NCBI RefSeq assembly: GCF_000524195.1
Contig: NW_020170399.1
Coordinates: 1,069,457 to 1,093,839 of the forward strand
DNA length: 24,383 nt
Reading direction: 5' to 3'
Source: Echinococcus granulosus
Lineage: Eukaryota > Platyhelminthes > Cestoda > Cyclophyllidea > Taeniidae
Shown: in pieces, positions 1 to 11,639 of the stretch
How positions within the stretch are numbered: the first letter of the stretch is position 1
How the letters are laid out: every line of letters starts with the position of its first letter
Program-made: the position numbers and the translations under genes
Notes under the pieces: model-generated
What the model saw: the letters and a program-made list of their open reading frames with translations, nothing else
What the model was told of the DNA's origin: nothing
Database searches by the model: none

Positions 1-316
1 GGTTGCGTCTGTCTATCTTCTTACTTGCATGCAAATTCGATGACATGGGCAAGCACGAGTAAGGGGGTTGACCCTGGACGGCACCGGGGACGACAGGGTC
101 TATGTAACACTATGGTCGTCTGTTTCACTTTTCGTTTTGTTTTACGGGCACCGCATTCCCTGCAGATTGCACTTTCGCTGGGTGGTCTGGCCTCTGCGCC
201 ACGTCAGGGACCTTCCAGTCCTTCTACACATTGGCAGCACGCTTCCTCGCCTACTATTGAGACCTCCGTCGTCTTCAGGAAAGATTGAGGATGTTGTAAT
301 AGGTTGGAAGTGCTAG
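1..316 (+). other. Possible 3' exon of a gene cut by the left edge
   Basis: This stretch looks more GC-rich than most of the window. Frame 2 is open from the first bases to a TGA-free GAG at about 55, where a GTAAGG donor overlaps. A TTCCCTGCAG acceptor ends at about 170, and one joined frame then runs to a TAG at 314-316. The resulting peptide is rich in W, L, R and P. I do not recognise it, and an unspliced open frame (68-316) also exists, so the exon structure is undecided. It could equally be non-coding DNA. Confidence 0.15.
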
Positions 317-1788
317 AGCAGTTTGGAGTAAATAGGATCGCATTCCATAACCTAATTTCGACACTACTTTAATCCACTTTGTTTGGGTGAGGATTAAGCG
401 TGGACCAACAAAGCTAAACTTATTTGCTAACCACCGGACGTCCCACAGAGTGATGACAATGGACTTCTTAAAACTGAGTTTTAGAAGTCAAGTTTATTTG
501 TTTATCCTGGAGAAAGTAGTCTACATAATTGCGGGATGGAGACAAAGACCTTTGTGCTCTTGCAGCACTCCTGCTTCAGCCTATCGCACCACCCCTGGTG
601 GCACTGACATACTCCCAATTCTCCACATCACTTTGTTAAATCTGGTCAGGGAAGGTGAAGAAGATGAGCAGGCAAACTTTGACATCGCATAGCTAAGACC
701 TCAACCAATTTTAGTTGGATGTTATTGTTATGCTGTGGGGGAAGAAACCGTGGGTCTACTTCTTACCTCAAAGTGCCAGATTTGTACATAAAAGACTAGT
801 GAATACAAAGGAATGTGGTGACCGAGACATCTGCAATTAGTGGTAGAGTATGTAGGCAGCCATTGGCTTATGACCAACGCTTTTCCAGCACACGTACAGT
901 CGCCGTTACATATGGAGTGACCGAAACAAGTTTTGTAAAGATATCAACATGCCAAAATGTAAATGACATTAGTTAGAGTAGTGACACTGACTACAGTCTA
1001 CCCTTTCATCCCTTTCCACGAAAACATTAATTGGTTACAAATTTTAATAATTTATGCCCGAAGTGAACAGTCTCCACCAAATTACTAACAATGTTGCCCC
1101 ACTTTTCTTTTTCGGAGTCCATTGCAATGAGAGGTGGCCAACCCGTGGCAGCCTCGGTGTAAGGCATGACATCCCTACCACCAATTCAGTAGTCCCAGTT
1201 GTTCCTAATGCAGCATGCCTCGTCTGCTCTCCATCTTCTTCCTACATATATAGACCTAAATTATACTCCGACATCATATAACCCAAAAGCGTTTTAACGT
1301 AGGTGAACAATGCCCCTTCCCGCATATTTATTATGTGAAAGGAACTCTGACGTACTACTGGATGGCAATAATATGAGAACAATGCAGTGAGGAGAAATGA
1401 GCGCCAAGTATTTGCTCCATGAAGTTGCCCTCCATTATTTGTTTACTGGCTACGAACTTCGCTTTGTCACACCTATTTCCCCGATTAGCAGCAATCCCTT
1501 GACGGTTGGAAGAAAAAAGGATAACCCACATTACACATTAGAGGGAAACGCCACTCCAGACCCCACAGGGTCAGGGAAATGCTTACCGACTTCGGAACCG
1601 GGCATTTTTCCAAACACGTTCTTAAATGCTCCGGTTTCCTAATCTCTCACTGGCTCTCCGTTTCTGAAAGGCAACAATAAGCATTTGTTGCACTTTGATA
1701 TGCCCTACAACGACTACATAGAAGACTAGAACTGATACATGCCCTCCGTACGATTGCACAAGGCACAAAAAAATGTACGCTTTTGCGC
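317..1788. other. No gene recognised
   Basis: Only short open frames of up to about 100 codons occur here, without supporting splice pairs or domain features. The segment 1397-1642 contains a weak repeat relic resembling 8026-8262, described separately. I see no RNA gene. Confidence 0.5.
1397..1642 (+). repeat. Weak dispersed repeat relic, copy 1
   Basis: Its translation carries LHYLFTGYE followed about 50 residues later by LPTSEPGI. The segment at 8026-8262 carries AHLFTDYE followed by LPTGLPGI in the same order and at a comparable distance. The nucleotide match is patchy. This suggests two decayed copies of one repeat, perhaps once coding, but the similarity is low and could be chance. Confidence 0.25.
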
Positions 1789-1794
1789 AACAAA

Positions 1795-1802
1795 TATATA
1801 AA
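1795..1802 (+). promoter_or_regulatory. TATA-like box upstream of the cysteine-rich peptide gene
   Basis: TATATAAA lies 87 bases before the ATG at 1889. With a typical 25-30 base spacing this would give a 5' UTR of roughly 60 bases. AT-rich motifs like this are common by chance, so support comes only from position. Confidence 0.3.
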
Positions 1803-1888
1803 TATGTTGAGGAAGAAAAATTGATATATTGCCTGCTGTTTGGGCATAAATACCAGACCCCCGCAAATTTCACCTCTTTAAAAACGTG

Positions 1889-2889
1889 ATGAAACCGGGA
1901 TCGCTTCATCTAACACTTATTTTCGTCCTTTTATGTGAGATTTAGCCCATTTAAACAAATTGTAGATATACATTGTTCTCACTAAATGATAATTATTTTA
2001 GACGGTAGGCTTTTATGGCTTTTAATTTAGTTTTGGAAAAATTGGCTTCATTTTTAGCAAATATTGGATTTGATTCGTGGGAACCTAAAGCTTAATGCGT
2101 TTATTATAATATTTTATTTTTAATTTTGCTGCAGGAAAGAGTAATTACTGCAGGCAGTGTGGCGTAGATAACGTTTAGAAAAGTAAAGCTAGCCGTGAGC
2201 AGAATTTTGCCTCTTGTGGTCGTAATGATCTAAAAATTGACTAGAAAGCCATCTCACCAAAGTTGAGGAGACTTATTTGCTTTCTTTTAAACTCTACATC
2301 AAAACACCAGTCAAATTCATACATGCCTGCATGATGTGCATGAATTTTTAAAAAAATTTTATGCATTTAGGCCTCTTTCGTGTAGAAAAAATCAGCCCAG
2401 GGAGCTGACAATCCACATTGAAGCGTAGATTTTTAATGTACTTACAACTTTAATAAGCTTTTTTGGACAAGTAATATTACAAAAATTCATGTTTGAGTCC
2501 CTTAGATGGGCAGGTTGTAAGGCTTTTCGTGCATTTAGAGTGTAGGCGTATCTAATCTCATTGATATTGATAAGAGCCAATAATGCAGGTCCAATTTCAA
2601 ATGACCGATCATCATGGAGCCTGTTCAATCCGAATTCACGACAGCATATGTTTCTTTAAAGAGCACATGCATTTAAAATTAAAAGATTTTTAAGTGTTTG
2701 CAAATAAATTCCATGATATTCTTTTTAGATCTTGGAGAGTGTTGTCTTCCACAGGAGTCATCGTGCTTCGACCATTTGGAAAATTGTGGCATGTTTGGAG
2801 GACTACGCTGTTGTCGACCGATGTACTGTTTGGCCAAATGGGGCAACAAAATTGGCAAATGCCGTCACCCGAATGAAAACATTTTTTGA
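1889..2889 (+). CDS. Secreted cysteine-rich, knottin-like small protein (two exons)
   Basis: Exon 1 is 1889-1934 and exon 2 is 2729-2889, giving 68 aa. Exon 1 encodes 15 residues typical of a signal peptide (MKPG start, then hydrophobic LTLIFVLL) and stops at a GTGAGA donor in phase 1. Exon 2 follows a TTCTTTTTAG acceptor in the matching phase and ends at TGA. The joined codon encodes Tyr, and cleavage shortly before the first Cys pair is plausible. The mature part has eight cysteines spaced CC-x6-C-x6-C-x7-CC-x4-C-x10-C. The last six fit the inhibitor-cystine-knot pattern, so a small disulfide-locked extracellular peptide is expected. I recognise no named family, and the role could be signalling, protease or channel inhibition, or defence. 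The 794-base intron could hide a further exon, although none is needed for phase. Cysteine spacing and phase are observed, secretion and fold are inferred. Confidence 0.55.
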
Positions 2890-4315
2890 AATGTCCAACA
2901 GCCTGCGTATTTATAGCCCCACTTTTCACAATAGTTTATGAAAATACATTAGAAGAGTTGTCAAAATGCTCACGGAATGCAATGTTTGTGTGATCAGAGA
3001 CCAGTCACCTTTCCAGTCAGAGAAAACCAGGAGTCTTTCCTACCGACATTTAGGGGACACCTGAGATAGGGCGTGTGAATATGCGCGTTCAGGTGCATGG
3101 GAAGCCAGATTCTTAAGGCAAGTGCACCTGCCTCTGAAGGCCTGCAGTACTAATACTCCCAAGGTGCCTGCAGATGATTCCAACTTCCGATTATTTACAC
3201 ATTCCTAAATTAATTTCAAGAGAGTAGGCATATTTAAAAGCACAAAACGCAGCTTTTTGGTATACTGACCAATCAGGAGAAAGGGGGAGGCGGAGAGGAG
3301 CACTGCTTTATGGAATCTCGCAAAGAAAATATCCTTCTAAAGTGAAATGGAGTGAATGACTACGAAATGGGCGGATAATTCGCATTGCCTTTTTTGTTTA
3401 CATTAGAACTCAAAAAAGCTCAGATCACAGCACTCAACTAAAAATACAGTGGAAGAGTATACTACTTACTAACTATTAGTAGGGCTGGGTGATTAGACCG
3501 CCAAGTCAAAACACAACTTGAGGAGATTAAAATCCCCACGTCTTTCAACACACCATTAAAAATAACTTATTTATACGATATTATGAAGGTCTCATTCCGG
3601 TTTTTTTTGGACAGACGAGCAGCATTATATGCTTTTGTAAAGGGTATAATTTATGGGCAGTGTTGCTTGAATCAATGTGTGTGGCCACTTTGTTATCGCG
3701 GTGAGATCTCTCTGCGATAATTAGTTAAATTTAGAATAAGGTTCTTCTTGCAAAATTGTTGCCTCTGCATGAATTGAGAAGTCGGGGGAAATTCACATCA
3801 CTCGTGTGCCGGATGCCTGTCGGCCTGGACGACCATCCAGTAGCAGTCATGAATATGAAAGAATGAATAAGACACGATTGGATTGAATCACAAATTTAAA
3901 AATCACAATAAGGTAATAAGAAAAGGAAGAACACTTCTCAGACAGTAAAATCGGTTTGTACATGTGTCTAACTGACAGTGGGAGCTTGGTTGCGAAAACA
4001 TGGATATTAGAAGCACAAATAGTCAAATATATATGTACATATACGTCAATTTTCGAGACTTAAATGCATTTCTTTTATTCTGGAATACTACCCTGTTTAA
4101 CTTTATTTTTAAATTTTTGCGCACAGCTCTAAAAGCATTTCTGATGTTTCAGAATTCTGATCAAATTGGTGTCATAGAACCCGGTAGAAAGTAACATTTT
4201 TTTAGGTTAATTCTCAAAATTTTAAAAGATAATGCGTTTTTTAATATTTAGCTTTTCTTTTACTTTGTGCCATAAAAATTAAACGTCTTCAAATGTAAGA
4301 AAATCGATATTTTGC
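2890..4315. other. No gene recognised
   Basis: AT-rich intergenic DNA between the cysteine-rich peptide gene and the plus-strand tetraspanin. Open frames are short and lack paired splice signals. No AATAAA is seen just after the peptide gene. The only local structure noted is GGTGC/CCTGCAG-type partial repeats around 3090-3175. Confidence 0.5.
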
Positions 4316-4321
4316 AGTGGA

Positions 4322-4357
4322 CCAATAGCATTTTGGCGAGGATCTACCAATCAGCTG
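4322..4357 (+). promoter_or_regulatory. CCAAT boxes and E-box upstream of the plus-strand tetraspanin
   Basis: CCAAT occurs at 4322-4326 and again at 4347-4351, directly followed by CAGCTG at 4352-4357. These lie 50-80 bases before the chosen ATG at 4405. The minus-strand tetraspanins also have clustered CCAAT/ATTGG motifs upstream, which adds modest support. No TATA box is evident. Confidence 0.35.
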
Positions 4358-4404
4358 TGTAAGTTGAAAAACGCAGCCTCAACTCTTTGCATTCACTTCG
4401 AATA

Positions 4405-7400
4405 ATGAAATATCTTGCGAATTTGTGGAAAAAGCATGAACGAGAAAATGAACAGTCGATTGGTGAAGGTGGAGGTGAAAATGAAAGTCAAATGTCTGTT
4501 AGAAAGTCGTCCTCTTCGATGCATGGATTATTTACTATCATCAGTCGTTTGAAAGGTGAATATCTTGTTGCTTTAATTGTGAAATAAATGCAGCATTTAA
4601 ATCCATCACAAAATGACCTGCAAAGTCAAAATTTTAAGTTGAAAACTTAAAAATCTACATCTCTAAATTCTTGAGTTACCTTCATCATGCAGAAATGCTT
4701 TCCCATTAAGGTTCACTTACCACTTGGTTTTCAAGTTAATATCAGGTAAACCGCCCTTAATTTCGGTGTTTTTAAATTATTCTAAAAATAAAAACGACCA
4801 AAGATTTTGAAATTCCTGAGCATACTTTAATCCATAACGATAAAATTTAGGCTTATTTGTTAATCGGATATGCTGGCAATCCTTGTTCTAACACGTCTCT
4901 TTATTCTTTTATAATTTTTTTCTGGACAACAAAAAATACGTTTAATTGCCGCAGGCAGGGGGGTTAACTTTCACTTGACGACAATAAGACGACCACGAGA
5001 CACCGATCAGTTTGGACAGCATTTTATGCAAGAGGCTTTTACACGACGGCGTGTAGAACGGGGTTAACTAGTTCCTGCTAAAGTATGACATAGAAAGACC
5101 CAATAGTAGAACGACCTTATCATGTCAAAACGGTCTGCTACGCTGCCTTAATCAATTAGGTACGGTGGTTCCATAAAACCGCAAATTGTCCCTGCCCACT
5201 GTGCTCATGGTTCTCAATGCAAAATTCAGTTTTGTTGCGTGGCAGGTTATGTGCTGATCTAGGGTCCAGTACCTGGCAGGTGGTCTACATTCATGGGAAC
5301 GGGTAGGACTGCCACTGACAAGTAAACACAAGACACCCTTTCTAGCGTTTAAGTGACTTAAATTCCTTTTTTTAACCGCCTCAGCATTTCACCATCGTAA
5401 AGAATGATTTTTTAACGTTTGCATTAAAATTAGCCACTTATAAAGTTTTCCAGACCTACTTTTGGTAAAAAAGATTTTTTGGTTTACTTCGCGCTTTCAT
5501 CCCACAGGAACCGAAACTGACGGTCACCTAGCAAGGTGGCGTGAAGATTGGATTGAGGACAAAGATGTGACAAATGAAGAAGAAGTTAGTAATTATCAAT
5601 GTTTGAGTAATCAAATAAAACACGGTTACTCGATTTTCCTTCTATGGTTCAAAAGAAACGTCAGCTTCATTCGCGTGTTCATCATACTGGGTGATGTGAT
5701 CACATTTGTGAGTGATTTTCAACTTTAAAACAGAATTGTTACTCGCAACAATAAAGTAGGCATCGTGTTTTGACTGCAGTGTATATTCCTCTGGGTATTG
5801 GTCTTCGCGACGTACCTCCTCACCGATCCTGCCATCGAAAAACAACATATAATCGGTATTATAAGTAACGACACTATGCCATATCCTCCAGAACCCGAAT
5901 TCGATATCCAAGAATACGTCTCCAAAATTGTTGCTTATCATCGTGAGGCCACGGCCAGTTTTTGCTACTTATGTATAACTTGGAAGAAGCAATTAATTTT
6001 ACTACCTTATATTTTAATGTTTTTAAGTAAATTTATCCCTAAATTGATGCCTGGTTTTGTTTTGTAAACTTAGTAATTCCATAAATTGGTGTAAGGAGCA
6101 CATACCATATTTCAAATTACTGCCAAATTTAGGTCCGTTCTCAAGAGCTGCGGCCATCATCTCATTTTTTGTCTGCTTCACCACTCTAATTTCAACAATA
6201 GGTGCAGCCGTATCCCATGGCTACTCTTCTATAACTGTAAGTCAATAAATCATCTTCGTACTTTGTTAATGTTAGATTTTAAATGCTGTAAATTGTCAGA
6301 CAATTTTGGCAGTCAAACGTTCTGTTTTTTATAGTAATTTTGGCACAAATAGGATGCCTGCTTTTCTTGTCGCGAAACGCAAATTTAGTAAGTACATTTG
6401 TAACCATAAGAAGCAACATTGTCAACATAAAACCGGTTTCACTCACTCAGAAGTATTTCAACTCAGGTGTCTGATTACATCGTCAAAATGCTAGAAGGCA
6501 CTTTCGACCAGTACAGATCAACAGCGGACAAGAAGATTCATTACCTCTGGGATACCATTATGGGAATGGTATTTGTTCTAAACAAACGCGTTAATTTCAC
6601 TGGTTACTTTCGATTTTTCTTTTAGTTTCATTGCTGTGGACTCAACAATGGTCACGATTTTCCTGAAGGACTACGTAAGAGCGCTTGTAAAAAATTGGTT
6701 TTTGTTTTAGGAAAAGGTATACATGATGTGCTTATCCCATCGTTTTCATTTTAGACAAATAAGATATTGAACTTGTCTCCAAAAATTATTCATATCAGCT
6801 TCAATTTGGCTTTAAAAGGCTTAAAAGCGAAATTAGGCAGAAGTTGACAAGCAATACTCAGCACTTTATTTGAGTACAATCAAATTGTCAAGCACTTAAA
6901 CAAACTTTGCTATGGTTTTCAAAGTTGTTCTTACTTAAAATCAACACAATGCTACCGCTGAAAACATTGACCTGAATAATTTTGTGGAATCAATTACATT
7001 TCGTAGAGTATTTTTCTTTTACATTTTATTCCTCTTTAGCTGACGCCTGTTGCTTACGAACAACGACAGGAGAGAAATTCGATCCCTACTGCAACCTTTA
7101 TCCAGGTCCCTTGAATAGCTTCTTCTATACCGGCTGCAGAAAGGATGTTCAAAAAACGATAGGAGATGTCAGAGATCAACTCACAATATCCATGATTCTC
7201 CTCCTCCTGCTTCAGGTAAAGTAACGTAAAATGACTAACTGCCAGTATTCTGGTCATTTCAAGCAAGTATTTCACTGACTGTGTCTATTTGCGATTGCTG
7301 AAATGCGATTATTTTTTTGTTTTCACCTTTTAACTTAGCTTTGGCCCTTTCTATTGATGACCTTCCTTCTGCAATCTGGAGGAATAGTTGTACGTCACTC

Positions 7401-7419
7401 CCAGGCATCCAACTTATAA
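4405..7419 (+). CDS. Divergent tetraspanin with long N-terminal extension (nine exons)
   Basis: Exons: 4405-4555, 5508-5707, 5780-5942, 6133-6236, 6313-6387, 6467-6568, 6626-6674, 7040-7215 and 7339-7419, totalling 366 aa. All junctions are GT-AG and phases agree. Residues 1 to about 100 are hydrophilic, with Glu/Gly- and Ser-rich stretches. TM1 is about 104-131, followed by TDP; TM2 about 178-200; TM3 about 209-225; TM4 about 330-352. The large loop has CCG at 268-270, CC at 285-286 and Cys at 299 and 314, the six-cysteine tetraspanin pattern. Several boundaries match the minus-strand gene at 17888-19130: phase 0 within TM1, phase 1 before TM2 (next exon 104 bases in both), phase 1 after CCG, phase 0 in TM4. 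One extra intron splits the TM3/loop exon (75+102 bases against 180). For exon 5, the AG at 6311-6312 was chosen because the later TATAG would give an immediate stop. An EC1 sequon NDT is present. The function is inferred as a membrane-microdomain organiser, possibly in the tegument. The start exon is the least certain part, and ATGs also occur at codons 30 and 39. Confidence 0.82.
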
Positions 7420-7448
7420 ATGGACTTATAATTTCAAAATTGGATGAA

Positions 7449-7454
7449 AATAAA
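7449..7454 (+). terminator. Putative poly(A) signal of the plus-strand tetraspanin
   Basis: AATAAA begins 30 bases after the TAA at 7417-7419, in an A-rich stretch. The position fits a short 3' UTR, but no cDNA evidence is available. Confidence 0.4.
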
Positions 7455-7459
7455 AAAAA

Positions 7460-10281
7460 TTTCCAAAAATTCGCCGAGTTTATTTTTAAAGAGAAAAGGC
7501 ATGAAAAGCTATTTATTGAGATTAAAAGCATCAATTAATCTATAGGTGTTGGTTTAGTAATTAGAGTACGCAGTGTGGTCTTAGAGGCCATAGACACCTT
7601 CAAAAGCACAAATTGCGGAGGCTGAAGAGCTGGAGTGATGAAATTGCAAAATTCCTTTTTTGAGCATCCTCTTTCTTCACGTTGGCCAATACAGTACCGT
7701 CAAGACCTTGGAAAACACTCATGAGTCAGCAACAGGCGTCAATAAATTTGTGTGGGGGCGTGAAGACCTTTGATCCCATCTCGTCTACTCTATCGTGGGT
7801 GGGTCCTAAATCTCTTTGTAAACCACACTTTTTTTGGCGCTTAGGGCTAAACGATGTCTTACGACAGGTGTGTTCTATATGCCGGTGGTTTTTTTCCAAG
7901 AAGATTGCTTAGAAGGGTTGCCAAAACTACTACTTTGCACCCATTTCACCTTGCCGCCCTATTCACACTTTAAGGTAGTCAAGCATTCACTCTGACTTTC
8001 CCTTGCCTTCATTCACACCATTTGCATGTCTTCACAGGAATTTTTGCCATTTAACTTCTTCAGACATTGCATGCTTGCTCACCTCTTCACAGATTACGAG
8101 GCTGAGGTGCTTGCCAAATACAAATGTGGTTCTCATAATCCTTCTCTTGTAGGTACCCACACATCCAGATCTAACTTTTCTCTGTGTAATTTAAATTTCT
8201 TCATTTTAACTTTTTCTAGACCACATTTGCCTACCGGTCTCCCCGGCATCTGCGCGGGCTAAGGGTCACTAGCCAGTGGTCTGCCATTTATGCCGAACAG
8301 TAGAGAGTTGAGAACCAATGTTTTTGCGTCTTCATCATTCCCTCACAAAGCACAAAAGTGCTTGTGTTAAATAAATTCAATTTTAGGCAAATTTATGAGA
8401 AGTCCCCTCCGAATTTGCACAAACCGTGATATTTACACCTGAATACTAACGGTTATGTAAAAATTTTTCTCATCGGTTATAGCAGTTCTTGGAGAAGATC
8501 AATGCTAACGCAAACGACCTTTTTACCCGTTTCATTCATCACTAGAGCATTTTCAACAATTCCCAAGAAAGGGCATGCAAATTTTTAGGTTACCAGTAAC
8601 ATAGCACACTTGACAAGGATTTGCTCTAAATGAAAGTTTATTTTTGCCTAATTTTGTGTCTAAGTGAGAGGAGAAAAATGGACTTACGCAGACAGAACTA
8701 CTCACTGCTTCTGGAGTATTTTACATCCAGTCGAATATTTACAATAAGCACTCAGTAGTTGTACGACATTAAGAGACGCAATCCGAGCCTAAGACACTCC
8801 AGCCTAAACAATTTCGTGTGGACTCACAAAACAATACGTTTCTAGGCTATAAGGTAGCTTAAAGTTGCGCAAGAGACACCGTTGCTAGGCGACACCGTAT
8901 GCTTTCATACCTCCGTTATGCACGTGTGGGTGAAGTGGAGATTTGGAATGTAATTCACTTAAGTATCGTGAGTGTTTAAAAATCGCTTGTCAATTCCACT
9001 AAGATACAACGTCCTCTGCTTCGAGTTTGGTGAGAAAAACTGTATTAGTGGTGAGGAAGGCGCAGTTTTAGTGGGTGGGGAATTGTGACAGTAATGTGTA
9101 TTTACTTCAAATCGACATATATAGTTATTAAAATAATCACCTAATCAAGTCATAATTCCTAATCAATCAGGATAAAACTAGCCCTAATTTCTTCATTCAT
9201 AAAATGCTTTTTCTTGGCAAGTGACTACTTAAGTCTGGCTCTAGACACAGCCGTATGCACATACAAGTGGGTGTTGCTAAGAGAAATGACCATCACCACC
9301 AAAAAAACTATCATCACGAGGCTGCGGAGGAGGCGGTATCGTGCTTCCATTTCTTTAAGGCGCTGTGTAAAACCTCCTCGTGGATAATTTTTACGGTGGT
9401 ACGAAGCACGTGATCTCCAGTAACCCCGAAATAAGAAGTGAAGGACCCCAAGTTTTATTTTGGGGCTGGATTAAATCTGACTAGTAAAGCACTTTCCAGT
9501 TTGGCCTACCGTTGTGCCGTGTAAAGGATCGAGTTAACAGAAAGAGAGTAGAGGGCGCCAATCTGACAGATCGACGGAAAGCTGTGCTTTGCAGCACATA
9601 AACGATCGTGTGCCAGATACAACAATTAGGCAGAAAGTTGCTCAAGGCTATTTAGTTGTCACAGCACTTGAAAATCTCTCAAGCATACAATCAATCAGTC
9701 AAAATCGTGAGAATATTCGTGTTATTTTCTGTTAAGACAGTAGCAAAATGTGAAGGATAAATGTGAATCGCTCCCTGAAACGACACATTAAATGACTTCG
9801 GTTTTAAGGAACCGCCTCCGTTAAGCGTCAGCTTACTTTATTCAGGACAGAGTTAGGCAAAGAAACTGCCAGTCACAGATAGAGGGGATCCAAAGCTTTC
9901 CAATCTTAAGGGGGAATTGATGTATGACATTTGCTCCTCACTCATCGGTGGTAGTTTTAAAGCCTCTAATGGGTTATGCTGAGTGCTGAGGCGTGGAAGA
10001 TACTAGGTATTTATTTACACGAACTCTTCAGTCTCAATGGTCGTCTGAAGGTCGTGGAGTTACGACTCTACCATCTTCTTTAGCAGCTAATCAGCACAAC
10101 GCCAGTTCATCAGAACCCATCCATCATATTATTAATAAAAGGGAGAAAATTAGCTGCCATAACTACTTACTTATAGCTCACTGCTTAAGTAGTAAGGAAA
10201 TAGGAGCTGGGATTACAAAGTAGAATTAAATTATTTCAATTCTTTGCCAGAATAAGATGTTGAGTAGGTGAGCAGTCATTC
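7460..10281. other. No gene recognised
   Basis: No exon chain can be built. Open frames of 60-90 codons (for example 7682-7912 and 9993-10223) lack domains and splice partners. The weak repeat relic 8026-8262 lies inside. Confidence 0.5.
8026..8262 (+). repeat. Weak dispersed repeat relic, copy 2
   Basis: This is the partner of 1397-1642: AHLFTDYE and then LPTGLPGI appear in the same order in one open frame. The downstream sequence GTTGAGAACCA near 8308 also recurs inverted near 5210, hinting at more scattered fragments. The evidence is visual and low-scoring. Confidence 0.25.
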
Positions 10282-10380
10282 AGAGACTAGACTAAAACCC
10301 CCTACAAACACGGTACTTCGATAATGATGATACCGAGTTTTGAGCGCCAACATTGAAGGTTAAGTGCTCTGCCTTTGAGA
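10282..10380 (-). repeat. Short dispersed element, tRNA-like, copy 1
   Basis: On the minus strand this shares the word TCATTATCGAAGT and flanking matches with 11262-11350, including AACCT...TTRGGCG about 20 bases before it and a G-run then GTTTT after it. The minus strand also reads AGGCAGAGCAC, reminiscent of a tRNA D-arm/A-box, followed by a 17-base arm at 10347-10363 (5-bp stem with two wobble pairs, 7-base loop). The acceptor and T arms are missing, so it is not a tRNA gene. A tRNA-derived SINE relic is a possibility. Confidence 0.35.
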
Positions 10381-10477
10381 CGAATTTACTACCTCAAATA
10401 GGTGTGGTTAGGCATTTGCCGCCCTCTCTTTTACCTGCTTTAAGACTGGTATGCACTTACAGTCCATTATGAAATTT

Positions 10478-10558
10478 TGTGCTTCTTTCTCCTCCTTCTT
10501 TAAGTTCTTTCCTTCTTTCACATTTCCTTCTTCTTCTTGCTCTTTCTCAACTTTACGC
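10478..10558 (+). repeat. Polypyrimidine (CTT/TTC-rich) tract
   Basis: About 80 bases are almost wholly C and T on this strand (TTTCTCCTCCTTCTTTAAG and similar), a degenerate microsatellite. It has no coding support. Confidence 0.6.
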
Positions 10559-11261
10559 ACATTGATCAGCTTGGTGCAACCAAATACGCAACTGCACCTA
10601 CGCTTTGGTGCTCGCCGACTCCTCGAGTGACCTTGAAGGTAGGTTACTGCAGAGGTGGGTTAATTAGCCTCTAGTTTTACCGTCACCCAATTTTACAACG
10701 TCCTTTTAAGTAAATTGTTAATTTTTTTTCTCTCACTCATAGGAAACGTTACCCTTTTCCTTTAAGATGGCAAGACTAAGAGTGTTGCATGCGAAGATTT
10801 ACCAGGGGATAAGTAGGAGGCTACTAGTGGGACCTTAGTTAAATCTATAAACTCGAAAATTACGTCCCTTAGTCTTTTAAACAAATGAGGCGACTTACTC
10901 TACGTGGATGAGGCTTGGTAGTTTACAGGCCATCTTTCATCATTATTCACCACAAATAGCTTAACTGTGATGAGATAGCAGACTTCTCTCTCACATTTTC
11001 GTTCTTCAAAAATCTTTTTTAATATCGTCAATCATAAGCCTATAGATTATAAATGGGGTCCTTAAAATTAACAAAAAACCAATGTAGGGTACTTGATCAC
11101 ACCCTAATGCAGTGTTTTTCCATCTTCTCTCACGCCGAAGATCTACAGTTCTAATCCAATTACTTAGGATGACATATCATTGCAAGGTTTAATCTGATGT
11201 AATGAAACATGGTGGATTTTACTGTACACTTTTTTTAATATCTTCGCCTTGTTTAAAAAAA

Positions 11262-11350
11262 GTGGTCTCGAACCAGGCAAAAAACCCCCCTCCCCCACCT
11301 CGATAATGACGATTACAACGCACTCGCCTAATTTTCAGGTTTGACAGGCA
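11262..11350 (-). repeat. Short dispersed element, tRNA-like, copy 2
   Basis: Second copy of the element at 10282-10380, same orientation. On the minus strand it carries GTCATTATCGAGGTGGGGG, then GGTTCGAGACC (11264-11274), an exact match to the pol III B-box consensus GGTTCGANNCC. A run of T follows on the minus strand, as in a pol III terminator. A-box spacing and full arms are absent, so this is a decayed element and not a tRNA. Confidence 0.35.
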
Positions 11351-11639
11351 GTGGATATGTTGCACAACCAAAATAGCGACTAATGTCATGCAAAAGTTGC
11401 CTAGCAATACGGAAACAATGCTATAACCTTAGCAACGAGCACCATTGTCGTGTTCTACGGGAAGTTCATTTTTTGAGGGAACTAAGGGGGTTTAAGAACA
11501 GCACCCATTATAAGCGAGGCGGTTAAAAGGGCTTCCTTTGCAAGGCACAAAGAGGTTTTTCAGTGGTGCGAAGTAGTCAAAGGCTTTAAAAAGGTGTTGA
11601 ATCAGTGTCAAACTCCACAAGAGCACAAAGGAATGAGAT

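Noticed and set aside
387..692. 101-codon plus-strand frame
   Set aside because: No good splice partner, domain or codon signal. Begins at a non-ATG codon.
6324..6387. Alternative exon 5 of the plus-strand tetraspanin starting after TTTTTTATAG
   Set aside because: It would put a TAA directly after the phase-0 junction. The acceptor ending at 6312 gives a continuous TM3.
10347..10379. Possible tRNA gene (anticodon arm with TCA and D-arm-like sequence)
   Set aside because: No acceptor stem or T arm at the required distances. Better explained as a tRNA-related repeat.
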